A stretch of 21,091 nt of DNA from Candidatus Micrarchaeota archaeon CG08_land_8_20_14_0_20_59_11 (GTDB lineage: Archaea; Micrarchaeota; Micrarchaeia; Norongarragalinales; Norongarragalinaceae), in NCBI GenBank assembly GCA_002763345.1, contig PEXZ01000035.1, positions 1-21,091 on the forward strand, given 5' to 3'. The number at the start of each line of letters is the position of its first letter. Position 1 is the first letter of the stretch. Under the pieces are notes generated by a model, which saw nothing but the letters and a program-made list of their open reading frames with translations, was not told the DNA's origin and did not search any database. Both the position numbers and the translations under genes were made by a program. This document shows, one piece after another, positions 1 to 6,817 of the stretch.

Positions 1-82
1 CCAGGCAACGCCCGAGATGACGCCCCTGCTCGCGCTCGGGGCGGCGCTGTTCGCGTTCTGGGCGCTGAGGAAAAGGAAATGA
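1..82 (+). CDS. C-terminal end of a membrane-anchored surface protein (partial)
   Basis: The window opens inside a reading frame (codons from base 2) that ends at TGA 80-82. The 26 visible residues contain Pro-Glu-Met-Thr-Pro, then about 15 hydrophobic residues (LLALGAALFAFWAL), then RKRK at the very end. A short PE-type motif, one transmembrane helix and a basic tail is the layout of archaeal C-terminal anchoring or sorting tails such as the PEF-CTERM and PGF-CTERM classes. It could also be a plain C-terminal anchor. The stop overlaps the start of the next gene as ATGA, so the two are probably translated together. The body of the protein lies outside the window, so its function cannot be named. 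Confidence 0.7.
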   Translation, partial: QATPEMTPLLALGAALFAFWALRKRK

Positions 83-1317
83 AGACAGGATTTGTGCTGT
101 TCCTGCTGCTCGTAGCCGCGCCTTTGGTTTTCGCGGTAATCTCCAGCGACGAGGCGCAGGCCGTTGCGTCGCCCTACATCGGCAGCGACAGCGACATCCT
201 CCTGCCCACCAAGCCGATGGAGGTGGGAAGCGGAACCTACTGGCTTTTCTTCTACTCGATATACTCGCCGAAGAAGGTCGTGGTGGCGGTGGACGACGAG
301 AACGGCACGCTCGTCACCGACGAGACGCGCCTGAACGCGGCTGCAAGCGCGCTCTACGAGATGCGCGTAATCGACGAATACGTCGAGAAAAACAAGTATT
401 CCTTCGACATCGTGGCGCCCGCGCTGCAGGCGAGCGCGGGAATGGCGCAGCAGAACCTGAACAAGCTCTCGGATTTGCGCGCGCAGACGGAGTCGAAATA
501 CCCGACGCTTTCATTCGACGCCGTTGAGACGAACCTCCAACGCGTTTCCGACCTTGAGAACGAGGCGCTGCCGATGCTGCAGGACGGCTCGCAGATGTGG
601 GCGTCGTTCAGGGAAACCTACGCAGCCGCGGAGCTTCCGTACGTCATCAGCACCTACAAGTCGTCGTACGACGCGCTGTTCGCCCTTTTCGACGCGTACA
701 ACGCGTATTCGCAGAGCATCACGGAGCTGCAGTCGCAGGTTTCGCGCTCGTCCATAAAGTCGCCCGACAGCGACAGCATCTACAACAGCCTCGAGAACCT
801 GCGCGACATAGGGCTGACGGATTTGTACGGGAAGTTCGCCACGCAGGACCCGCGCAACGGGATGAACTCCCTCCTGAACAACGAGCAGCGCTGGGTGAAC
901 GACTCCGTCGGCTCGTTCTTTTTCCGCAAGTCGCGCATGGAAGCGCTGGCGGCGTACGACGGCCTGAAACAGACCGCCGACTACATAATAGCGAGCGAGT
1001 CCGCGCTCAAGGCGTGCGACAAGGACTTGGGCACGAAGGTTGCGTCGTTCAAGCGCGCCTGGGCGGACATCGAGTTCTACAGGGGCAAGGGCACGTCCGA
1101 CGCCTACGCGAAGATGGCGCAGAAGCTTCTGGAAGCGCAGTCGCTGGCGAACATCATCCAAAGCACGTACAACCGCAAGTGCGGCACGCCGACGGCGACT
1201 CCCGCACCGACCCAGCAGAACATCGACTTCGGACCGCTGTACCTCATCGTCCTGCTCGTGGCGATGGCGTACGTCTACTTCAAGTACCTGCAGAAGAAGG
1301 GCGAAGCCGAAGAATAA
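79..1317 (+). CDS. Exported membrane-anchored helical protein, function unknown
   Basis: 412 residues. Residues 1-20 form a signal peptide (Met-Lys, then a Leu/Val/Ala-rich core). A long, polar, mostly helical extracellular domain follows, with coiled-coil-like stretches at roughly 85-170 and 200-250. Near the C-terminus comes a short Pro/Thr linker (PTATPAPTQQ), one transmembrane helix (about residues 384-403, LYLIVLLVAMAYVYF) and a charged tail. The expected topology is outside domain, single anchor, short cytoplasmic end. The start overlaps the stop of the preceding anchored protein by ATGA, which points to one operon and perhaps a shared cell-surface structure. I recognise no family. Its stop lies one base from the stop of the convergent nif3-like gene. 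Confidence 0.85.
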   Translation: MKTGFVLFLLLVAAPLVFAVISSDEAQAVASPYIGSDSDILLPTKPMEVGSGTYWLFFYSIYSPKKVVVAVDDENGTLVTDETRLNAAASALYEMRVIDEYVEKNKYSFDIVAPALQASAGMAQQNLNKLSDLRAQTESKYPTLSFDAVETNLQRVSDLENEALPMLQDGSQMWASFRETYAAAELPYVISTYKSSYDALFALFDAYNAYSQSITELQSQVSRSSIKSPDSDSIYNSLENLRDIGLTDLYGKFATQDPRNGMNSLLNNEQRWVNDSVGSFFFRKSRMEALAAYDGLKQTADYIIASESALKACDKDLGTKVASFKRAWADIEFYRGKGTSDAYAKMAQKLLEAQSLANIIQSTYNRKCGTPTATPAPTQQNIDFGPLYLIVLLVAMAYVYFKYLQKKGEAEE

Positions 1318-1318
1318 G

Positions 1319-2065
1319 TCAAAGCCCCGTCGGCGATTCGACGAATTCCGTTTTCACGCCGAATTTTTCGCGCAGCACGCTCTCCAACGCCTCGAGCCCC
1401 AGCTTCTCCGTCTTGTAGTGCCCCGCGGCAATCACGTTGACGCCCTTTTCCTTCGCGAAATGATACTTCGAGTGCCCGAATTCGCCGGTTACGAGCACGT
1501 CGCCGCACTTCGCGTCGAGGACGCCGAACCCCCCGCCTCCGGTAACCAGACCGACGCGCCTCACCCTTGCCTTCCCGAAAGCGAAAACCCGCGCCTTTCC
1601 TCCGACTGCCTTTTCCACGCGCTTCGCAAGAACGCGCAAGGGCAGCGCAACGGGCAACTCGCCCGCCAATCCGCACTTGATGCCGCCGTATGCGGCAAAC
1701 AGGCGCAGATTTTTCACGCCGAGCCGCCGCGCCATCTCGGCGTTGTTTCCGAGGCGGGGGTGGGCGTCAAGGGGAAGATGCGCGGCGTAAAGGGAAAGGC
1801 GTTTGCGTTTAAGCGTGTCGAAGCGTTTTTTCCACATGGCATCGATTTTTATCGGCATTGATTTTTTCCAGAACAAGCCGTGATGCACGATTAGAAGCTC
1901 GCCCTTCGCCTTTTCAAAAGCGTCGAGGCAGGCGTCAACTGCAAAGGAAACGGTGGAAACGTCGGCGCTCCCCTTGAACTGCACCCCGTTAATCGAATCT
2001 TCATCGAATCTGCCGAGCCTCAGCTCGCGGTTGAGGAACGAAACGATGTCGCGCAGCTTCGCCAT
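1319..2065 (-). CDS. NIF3-family dinuclear metal-centre protein
   Basis: 248 residues, close to the usual length of single-domain NIF3/YbgI proteins. Family hallmarks are visible: NGVQ at about residue 26, VHHGLFW at about 60 (the two His are metal ligands), AAHLPLDAHPRLGNN at about 94-108, and GHYKTEKLGLEAL near the C-terminus with another ligand His. Members form toroidal oligomers with two metal ions per subunit. They are often annotated GTP cyclohydrolase I type 2, but their true activity is unsettled, so only the family is called here. The start ATG abuts the stop of the upstream oxidoreductase gamma subunit with no gap, so the two are very probably co-transcribed and translationally coupled. 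It converges on the 412-residue surface protein with one base between stops. Confidence 0.93.
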   Translation of the reverse strand: MAKLRDIVSFLNRELRLGRFDEDSINGVQFKGSADVSTVSFAVDACLDAFEKAKGELLIVHHGLFWKKSMPIKIDAMWKKRFDTLKRKRLSLYAAHLPLDAHPRLGNNAEMARRLGVKNLRLFAAYGGIKCGLAGELPVALPLRVLAKRVEKAVGGKARVFAFGKARVRRVGLVTGGGGFGVLDAKCGDVLVTGEFGHSKYHFAKEKGVNVIAAGHYKTEKLGLEALESVLREKFGVKTEFVESPTGL

Positions 2066-2581
2066 TCAGACCATCGAATAACAGTTGCGCATCGCGACGA
2101 TGTTCTTCTCGGCCAGCTCCTTCGGGAAGCGTTCCAGAATTGCTTTCTCGAGCGCCTCCTTCGTCACGAGCCCCGTTGCCTTCGCAAAAGCGCCGAGAAC
2201 CGCGACGTTCACTATGGGCCTGCCTATCGCCTTGCGCGCAACCTCGTAGGCGTCAAGTGCGACGACCCTGACGCCTTCGGGCGGCTTGGGCGCGCTCTTC
2301 GTCGCAATCAGCACGGTGCCGCCTTTTTTCACGTCGTCGAAGTAGCCCGACAGCGTGTCGTCCAGGACGATGGCGTAGTCCGGCGAATAGACGTGCTGGT
2401 GCAGCCGAATCGGCTTGTCGTCGAAACGGCAGAACGCGCGTATGGGCGCGCCCGTCCGCTCCACGCCGAATGCGGGAAACGCCTGCGCCTTTTTGCCGTC
2501 CTTGAATCCGGCTATCGCGAGCACCTCCGCGCACGTAACGCACCCCTGTCCGCCCCGTCCGTAAACCGTGATTTCAATCAT
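2066..2581 (-). CDS. porG: 2-oxoacid:ferredoxin oxidoreductase, gamma subunit (PorG-like), orphan
   Basis: 171 residues. It starts MIEITVYGRGGQGCVT, and the GRGGQG motif near the N-terminus is the signature of the gamma domain of pyruvate/2-oxoacid:ferredoxin oxidoreductases. AFPAFGVERTGAP and SPDYAIVLDDTL follow, also as in PorG/VorG. These enzymes convert 2-oxoacids plus CoA to acyl-CoA, CO2 and reduced ferredoxin; the gamma part is not the thiamine-diphosphate catalytic subunit. The frame runs to a TTG at 2599, but ATG 2581 is preferred because it gives the family N-terminus and lies about 25 bases from the TATA box at 2603-2610, predicting a leaderless mRNA. The alpha, beta and delta subunits are not in this window; the neighbour is a NIF3 protein. 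Which 2-oxoacid is used cannot be told. Confidence 0.9.
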   Translation of the reverse strand: MIEITVYGRGGQGCVTCAEVLAIAGFKDGKKAQAFPAFGVERTGAPIRAFCRFDDKPIRLHQHVYSPDYAIVLDDTLSGYFDDVKKGGTVLIATKSAPKPPEGVRVVALDAYEVARKAIGRPIVNVAVLGAFAKATGLVTKEALEKAILERFPKELAEKNIVAMRNCYSMV

Positions 2582-2602
2582 GGATAAATGAACCCGCAAA
2601 CC

Positions 2603-2610
2603 CTTAAATA
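2603..2610. promoter_or_regulatory. Shared TATA box for divergent porG and hsp20
   Basis: CTTAAATA on the plus strand reads TATTTAAG on the minus strand, so one near-symmetric AT box can serve both directions. Its centre is about 25 bases from the porG ATG (leaderless transcript expected) and about 37 bases from the hsp20 ATG (a leader of about 10 bases carrying GGTGG). It is the only TATA-like stretch I see in the 62-base gap. Confidence 0.65.
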
Positions 2611-2643
2611 GTTTTGCAGCGTAGGCATTCCGGGGTGGTGTTC

Positions 2644-3159
2644 ATGAGGCACAACAGGCGGATGCCCTTCGAAGACGACTTCTTTTCCGGATTCGGCGAC
2701 ATGGACGAGATTTTCGAGCGCATGATGGAGGACATGAAGCACTTGCGCGGGAGCGGATTCGGCGAGGGAATGAAGCCGGGCAAAGGTCCGTTTGTTTACG
2801 GCGTCAGCATGCGCGTGGGGCAGGACGGGAAGCCGCAGATTTCCGAGTTCGGGAACGTCGAGCACGGGAGGGTGAAGGAGGAGCGCGAGCCGCTCGTCGA
2901 CGTCCTGAACGGCGAAAGGGAACTCACGGTAATCGTCGAGCTTCCGGGCGTCGCGAAGGAGCACCTTAAGCTCAACACAACTGAGAATGCGCTCAAGATA
3001 GAGGTAACGGACCCGCAGCGCCGCTTCGCGAAGCGCGTCGCCCTTCCCGCGAAGGTGGTGGAGGAGAGCGCGAAGGCGAAGCTGAAGAACGGGATTCTCG
3101 AGGTGGTGCTGAAAAAGAAAAGCCCGGAGAGGAACGCGAAGACGATAAGCGTCGAGTAA
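2644..3159 (+). CDS. hsp20: Small heat shock protein, Hsp20 / alpha-crystallin family
   Basis: 171 residues. After an acidic, Phe/Met-rich N-terminal arm comes GPFVYGVSMRVGQDGKP at about 48-64, typical of archaeal Hsp20 proteins. The alpha-crystallin domain follows: ELPGVAKEHLKL at about 99-110, then AKAKLKNGILEVVLKK at about 143-158, the conserved A-x-x-x-x-G-x-L end of the domain. The extreme C-terminus, ISV, resembles the IxI/V motif that joins oligomers. ATP-independent holdase in the cytoplasm. ATG 2644 is chosen over an upstream in-frame start at 2614 because GGTGG at 2634-2638 is a well-placed Shine-Dalgarno sequence and 2614 would fall right behind the TATA box. Its stop lies two bases from the convergent mbf1 stop. 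Confidence 0.93.
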   Translation: MRHNRRMPFEDDFFSGFGDMDEIFERMMEDMKHLRGSGFGEGMKPGKGPFVYGVSMRVGQDGKPQISEFGNVEHGRVKEEREPLVDVLNGERELTVIVELPGVAKEHLKLNTTENALKIEVTDPQRRFAKRVALPAKVVEESAKAKLKNGILEVVLKKKSPERNAKTISVE

Positions 3160-3161
3160 TT

Positions 3162-3629
3162 TCAGCGCTTCTTTATTTCGAGGATATCCGCGAGCGAAAC
3201 CCCTCCTGCTTTCTTCGGGGCGGCAGCGGATTCGGCAGCGCCCTTTTTTCCAGCCTCCTCTATTTCCTCGAACAGTTTTATGCCGAGCGCGAACTCCAGC
3301 TTCTTCGCCAGCGTTTCCGACGGCTTGATGCGCCCCTCCTCGAAGGAAGCGAGCTCATTCTCGTGAATCAGCAGTTTCGCCGCGAGTTCCTTGCGCGTCA
3401 TGCCGCGCTTATCGCGCGCCCGCGATATTGTTTTTCCGTAATCGTCGGCGATTTCCCTGGAAACGCGAACCGCCTTTGCTGGCAGCGCCGCCGCCTTCCT
3501 CGCCGTTTTCGGCGGGGCGTAGTATGAAAACTCGTCTGCGTAGCCGGAGCATCGTTCGCAGAGCGGCACCCGCGCGCCCTCAACGAGCCCTTCGCCCACG
3601 GCGTTTCTGCCGCACGTTTGGCATTCCAT
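3162..3629 (-). CDS. mbf1: Multiprotein bridging factor 1 (archaeal MBF1)
   Basis: 155 residues. N-terminal zinc ribbon with C3, C6, C24 and C27 (MECQTCG, then CERC), a Pro/Ala/Lys linker, and a Cro/C1-type helix-turn-helix at about 66-118 (YGKTISRARDKRGMTRKELA). The C-terminal peptide VSLADILEIKKR is typical of archaeal MBF1. The protein associates with the transcription/translation machinery; in eukaryotes it bridges activators and TBP, and in archaea an association with ribosomes has been reported. ATG 3629 is chosen because it gives the zinc ribbon as the N-terminus; the frame extends upstream to 3686 with no family resemblance. It overlaps the end of the upstream membrane-protein gene by 50 bases, so the two are on one transcript. 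Confidence 0.93.
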   Translation of the reverse strand: MECQTCGRNAVGEGLVEGARVPLCERCSGYADEFSYYAPPKTARKAAALPAKAVRVSREIADDYGKTISRARDKRGMTRKELAAKLLIHENELASFEEGRIKPSETLAKKLEFALGIKLFEEIEEAGKKGAAESAAAPKKAGGVSLADILEIKKR

Positions 3630-3933
3630 GCTTACCGTCCTCCATTTTTTCGCGTATAGCGCCGTGTATGTACTGCCTGAGCGCAAAGAAAAGGACGAGA
3701 AGCGCGAGAGCGAGCGCTCCCACGTGCACAGCGTAATAAACGCCGGAACGGTCGTCCTCGTAGCCGAAGAACGCGGCGGTTCCTATCAGCAGGGCGACGA
3801 CTATTATCGACGCCATCATCCTGCCGCCGCGCCGGTAGTTCATCGCAGCCGCGAGGGCGTATATCGCCACTATCGCCGCCAGCACGAGCGACGCCAGCCT
3901 GAAAAGCGTCCCCAGCAAAACCCAGTCCACCAT
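3580..3933 (-). CDS. Small three-helix membrane protein, function unknown
   Basis: 117 residues with three hydrophobic segments at about 5-30, 40-57 and 68-86 (for example VHVGALALALLVLFFALR), and a strongly basic C-terminus (RQKRRGRRAR) that should lie in the cytoplasm. GGGAG directly before ATG 3933 is a close Shine-Dalgarno candidate. The last 50 bases overlap mbf1 in another frame and encode most of the basic tail. I do not recognise a family. The clean pattern of hydrophobic blocks and the position between two real genes support a genuine gene. Confidence 0.7.
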   Translation of the reverse strand: MVDWVLLGTLFRLASLVLAAIVAIYALAAAMNYRRGGRMMASIIVVALLIGTAAFFGYEDDRSGVYYAVHVGALALALLVLFFALRQYIHGAIREKMEDGKHGMPNVRQKRRGRRAR

Positions 3934-3972
3934 CTCCCATCATCCCCTATTCCATATCCCCGCCGAACCCGC

Positions 3973-3989
3973 AGGGGGCTCCGCCCCCT
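3973..3989. repeat. GC-rich inverted repeat (7-bp stem)
   Basis: AGGGGGC, loop TCC, GCCCCCT: a perfect 7-base-pair hairpin in the gap upstream of the three-helix membrane protein and downstream of the GPN GTPase. No T-tract follows on either strand, so it is not a standard intrinsic terminator. It could be a dispersed palindrome, an mRNA stabiliser, or a 5' leader element of the membrane-protein gene. Confidence 0.5.
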
Positions 3990-3994
3990 TCAGT

Positions 3995-4129
3995 TCAGCG
4001 ATTCTCCTGATTCCCCCGCGCGTTAAGTTTTCTCCTCAAGGAGAGCAGAATCTTATTTTGCGCACTTCCTCTGCGAATTTTTTTCTTTTTACGTATCGCA
4101 TTGATAAGTTCGTGCGTTACTTTAACCAT
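3995..4129 (-). CDS. Candidate 44-residue highly basic small protein
   Basis: An open frame on the minus strand begins at ATG 4129, five bases after the stop of the GPN GTPase gene, and ends at TGA 3995-3997. The product would be 44 residues (begins MVKVTHELINAIRKKKKIRR) with an amphipathic, Lys/Arg-rich helical look and no hydrophobic segment. Its codons are clearly more AT-rich than those of its neighbours. The position directly behind GPN suggests co-translation, but no good Shine-Dalgarno sequence is visible and I know no homologue. It may be chance coding in a 200-base gap; the only other structure there is the GC hairpin at 3973-3989. Confidence 0.3.
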   Translation of the reverse strand: MVKVTHELINAIRKKKKIRRGSAQNKILLSLRRKLNARGNQENR

Positions 4130-4134
4130 TTCGT

Positions 4135-4833
4135 CTACTCCATGTCGCCGCATTCGCATTTAGATTCGTTTATCGCGTCGAACAACTCCCTGAACCCGCG
4201 GCGCTCAACCGCGCTCACAACTAGCAGGCGCTCGCGCTTGCCTATTTCGCCGAGAAGCGCGTGCAGGTGGGCGTTCACAGCGCCCATCCCGCCGAGCAGG
4301 GTCTGCCCGTCCTTCGCCTTTTTCCGCTTCAGCAAGTCGCCCTTGTTGATTACCGTCAGCGTCGGCAGGCAGTATTTCAGCCGCTGAATCGCGTTTATCG
4401 CCTTCAGCACGACGAAGTCCCCCTCCGACTGCACGGCCTCGTTGTCGCAGACGAAGAGAACGAGGTCGGCAGCCTGCTCGATGAACGACGCGCCGCCCTC
4501 CGTCAGAAAAAGCTCCAGCGAACCCGCGGTGTCTATGAACAGGAAGTCCGCATCCACTGCGTCGAGCTCCTTCATCGCCTTTTTGTTGGTGAGCAACGCG
4601 GCGTGTATGCGCTTCAGCGCGCCGTTCGGCCCCAGTTCCGCCGAGCGCATCGTCTTGTCAAGCGAGTAGTACCGGCGCACGTCGAACGCGGGTTTGTATT
4701 TGATGTGCTTGCAGCCCGGGTCGAGGTTCGCTATCCCGACGCGCAGCCCCTGCTTGCGGCAATACGAGGAAAAGGCGTACGCTAGCGTGCTTTTGCCCAC
4801 GCCCCCGCCGCCTATAAACGCGACGCGCAACAT
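4135..4833 (-). CDS. GPN-loop GTPase (ATP/GTP-binding protein)
   Basis: 232 residues. P-loop GGGGVGKS at 8-15, NLDPG at 36-40, the diagnostic Gly-Pro-Asn at 68-70 (ELGPNGAL), the DTAG box at 101-104, NKGD at 163-166 for guanine recognition, and a SAVERRG G5-like stretch at about 207-213. This is the archaeal member of the GPN family, whose eukaryotic relatives help assemble RNA polymerase II; the archaeal role is less clear. The C-terminus has Cys-Glu-Cys. An in-frame extension runs to 4902, but ATG 4833 gives the family N-terminus (MLRVAFIGG) and fits the TATA box near 4867-4875. Length is slightly below the 250 or so usual in the family. Confidence 0.92.
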   Translation of the reverse strand: MLRVAFIGGGGVGKSTLAYAFSSYCRKQGLRVGIANLDPGCKHIKYKPAFDVRRYYSLDKTMRSAELGPNGALKRIHAALLTNKKAMKELDAVDADFLFIDTAGSLELFLTEGGASFIEQAADLVLFVCDNEAVQSEGDFVVLKAINAIQRLKYCLPTLTVINKGDLLKRKKAKDGQTLLGGMGAVNAHLHALLGEIGKRERLLVVSAVERRGFRELFDAINESKCECGDME

Positions 4834-4866
4834 TAGAATTTTCCCGATTAAGTGTAAGGCGCCGCG

Positions 4867-4875
4867 ATATTTAAA
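4867..4875 (-). promoter_or_regulatory. TATA box of the GPN GTPase gene
   Basis: On the minus strand the sequence reads TTTTAAATATC. Its centre is about 38 bases before ATG 4833, predicting a leader of roughly 10-13 bases. It also rules out translation from the upstream in-frame starts, which would lie before the transcript begins. Confidence 0.6.
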
Positions 4876-4908
4876 ACCGACGAAGACGGTACGTCGACGC
4901 ACTGCTGT

Positions 4909-5391
4909 TCAGCGCACGATTACGTTGCCTATCATGTCTCGGTAGAGCCCCGAATAGTAGCCGTACGCGCCGGTGTGGTTGAACGTCACCGAATACGTCT
5001 GCCCCTTCAGGAGGTTGCCGGAAATGAACGAAACCGGCGACGACGGAACGGACCTGACGTTGTGTTTCGCGTCGTCGTTGTTCACCCAAACGACGGTCGT
5101 GCCCGCCGCGATTTCAAGGGTCGGCGGATTGAACGCGAAATTCTGTATCGTTATCGTCGCGGTCGGCGCCTGCGCAACAGGCGACGGGCTGGGCGAAGGA
5201 ACAAGCGAGGGCTGCGGGCTGGGCGACGGGAAAAACGAGGGAACCGGCGAGGGGGAGGGCGAAGGCGCGGCTAATGAAGGCGAGGGAACTGTCGGGATTG
5301 CGGACGGAGAGGGCGAAGGCGTTCCCTCCTGCGTAATGCAACCAAGAAGCAAAACGGAAACGGACAAAAGCGCGAAAGGGGCCAGTTTCAC
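4909..5391 (-). CDS. Cupredoxin-fold lipoprotein with degenerate copper site
   Basis: 160 residues. Signal peptide with a lipobox-like VLLLGC ending at Cys18, a Pro/Ser-rich spacer at about 22-75 with repeated PSPSPS units, then a plastocyanin/azurin-type beta domain (about 78-160: ITIQNFAFNPPTLEIAAGTT, then VVWVNNDDAKHNV). Copper ligands in this family are His, Cys, His and Met. Here His110 and Met153 are present, but the Cys position is Ser147 and the second His is Tyr150 (GYYSGLYRDM). A normal type-1 copper centre is therefore unlikely. It starts with GTG ten bases behind the secY stop, with GAGG at a good distance, so it is probably the last gene of the ribosomal/secY transcript. Located on the outer face of the membrane. 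Confidence 0.85.
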   Translation of the reverse strand: MKLAPFALLSVSVLLLGCITQEGTPSPSPSAIPTVPSPSLAAPSPSPSPVPSFFPSPSPQPSLVPSPSPSPVAQAPTATITIQNFAFNPPTLEIAAGTTVVWVNNDDAKHNVRSVPSSPVSFISGNLLKGQTYSVTFNHTGAYGYYSGLYRDMIGNVIVR

Positions 5392-5401
5392 GTGACACGC
5401 C

Positions 5402-6817
5402 TCACATCCTTACGATTTTCTTCAGAACCGGGTACATTTCAAAAACCTGCTGCTGCGCCAGGTCCTCGTAGAAGCGGTACAGGATACCCACGGTCAGGAG
5501 AATTCCCGTGCCGGTGCCGAGCGCGCCCGTGATGTCCGCAAACCACGCGAGTATTCCGACGAATAGCGAGCCGAGAATCGTGATTATGGGTATGTATCGG
5601 TCGAGTATCTTTTCGGTTACGCGCGGGTCGGCGCGGAATCCCGGAATCATTAGCCCGGTTTTTTCCAGTTGCAACGCAACGTCGTGCGCGCCCATGCCCG
5701 TGCTCTCTATCCAGAACCATCCGAACACAACGCAGAGCAGGACGAGCGCGAGCCCGTATATGAAGATGTGCAGGATTTCATTCGGCTGCGTCATCATCTG
5801 CAGGTACGAAGCGTACCCTCCGGTAATGAGCAGCGGCGACGGGAGCGCGGTTATATAGTACGCCAAGCCGTCTATCGGCTGGTTGTGCTGATAGTGCCCG
5901 AGAAGCGGGAAGCCCGCGTTCGCGGTGAACATTCCGATAAGCTGCATGTTCAGCAGCACCGCCGAAGCGAGAATCACGGGGATGTTGCTCACGTAGAGGA
6001 ACTTGATTGGATAGCGCGCGCCGAGCCCCCTTGCACGTCCGTAGGCGAGCGGCAGCTCGATTTTCATGCCCTCGACGTATACGACCGCCGCGAACACGAT
6101 GACGGTGAAGATTATCGGCATGAGCGCCCAGACCGCGGTGACGATGTCGCCGGACGCGAGGTAGTAAATCGCCTGCGGTATCAGGCCCGCGGGCACTCCC
6201 GTCGCGGTTGTGATGAAGCTGAACGCGCCGATGAACACCTGCTGGCTGACGCCTGCGGCGATGAAGAGCGAGATTCCGGAACCGATGCCGCACTTCTGCA
6301 CCACCTCGTCGAGGTACAGCAGGATGATGGAACCGAGCGCGAGCTGGAGCGTTACGAAGATTTGCGTGGCTACGAGCGAGCCGAACAGCGGCGACGCCGA
6401 GCCCGCCGGGATGTAGCCCGAGAACGTGTAGATTGCCGCCTCGAAGAAGCTGAGAAGGATCGCCAGCAGCTTTTGCGCCCCCTGGAATTTCCGCTTGTTC
6501 TCGGGATTGCTCAGGTCAAGGGAAATGAGCTTCGCGCCCACCGCGAGTTGCAGGAAGATGCTTGCGAGCACGATGGGCCCGATACCTGCCGTGATGAGCG
6601 TGCCCGTCTTGCTTCCGAGAAGGATGTCGAGGCGCTCGAAGCGCTGCGTTATCGCGGACGGATCCACGCCTATCGGATAGATTTGTCCGAGGAAGAAGAA
6701 TATAAGAAGCGCCGCGACGGTCCACAACAGGCGCTCCTTCAAGCCACCTGCGCGCTCCGGACGCTTCACATCGGGGAGGATGTTGGTTATCGGTCGGATG
6801 ACGTCGAAAATGCTCAT
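5402..6817 (-). CDS. secY: Protein translocase subunit SecY
   Basis: 471 residues, the archaeal size. It starts MSIFDVIRPITNILPDVKRP, like other archaeal SecY N-termini, and shows about ten hydrophobic helices, among them the first helix with the FFFLGQIYPIGVDP plug-side segment and a late helix with the GFWFWIEST-like stretch near 365. It forms the protein-conducting channel with SecE and Sec61beta, which are not in this window. Its ATG overlaps the uL15 stop by ATGA, and this end-of-spc position is conserved in archaea. The minus-strand neighbour downstream is the cupredoxin lipoprotein, a substrate-type protein rather than the adk gene often found there. Confidence 0.97.
   Translation of the reverse strand: MSIFDVIRPITNILPDVKRPERAGGLKERLLWTVAALLIFFFLGQIYPIGVDPSAITQRFERLDILLGSKTGTLITAGIGPIVLASIFLQLAVGAKLISLDLSNPENKRKFQGAQKLLAILLSFFEAAIYTFSGYIPAGSASPLFGSLVATQIFVTLQLALGSIILLYLDEVVQKCGIGSGISLFIAAGVSQQVFIGAFSFITTATGVPAGLIPQAIYYLASGDIVTAVWALMPIIFTVIVFAAVVYVEGMKIELPLAYGRARGLGARYPIKFLYVSNIPVILASAVLLNMQLIGMFTANAGFPLLGHYQHNQPIDGLAYYITALPSPLLITGGYASYLQMMTQPNEILHIFIYGLALVLLCVVFGWFWIESTGMGAHDVALQLEKTGLMIPGFRADPRVTEKILDRYIPIITILGSLFVGILAWFADITGALGTGTGILLTVGILYRFYEDLAQQQVFEMYPVLKKIVRM

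Noticed and set aside
597..1861. Plus-strand alternative frames overlapping the 412-residue gene and nif3
   Set aside because: Arg/Ser-rich shadow products without family features; the accepted genes have a signal peptide or family motifs.
4058..4387. Plus-strand 109-codon frame opposite the GPN gene
   Set aside because: Most of it is antisense to GPN coding sequence, and the product has no recognisable features.
5162..5330. Low-complexity repeat (GGGCGA / Pro-Ser units) as a DNA repeat element
   Set aside because: It is the coding sequence of the Pro/Ser-rich spacer of the cupredoxin lipoprotein, not a separate element.
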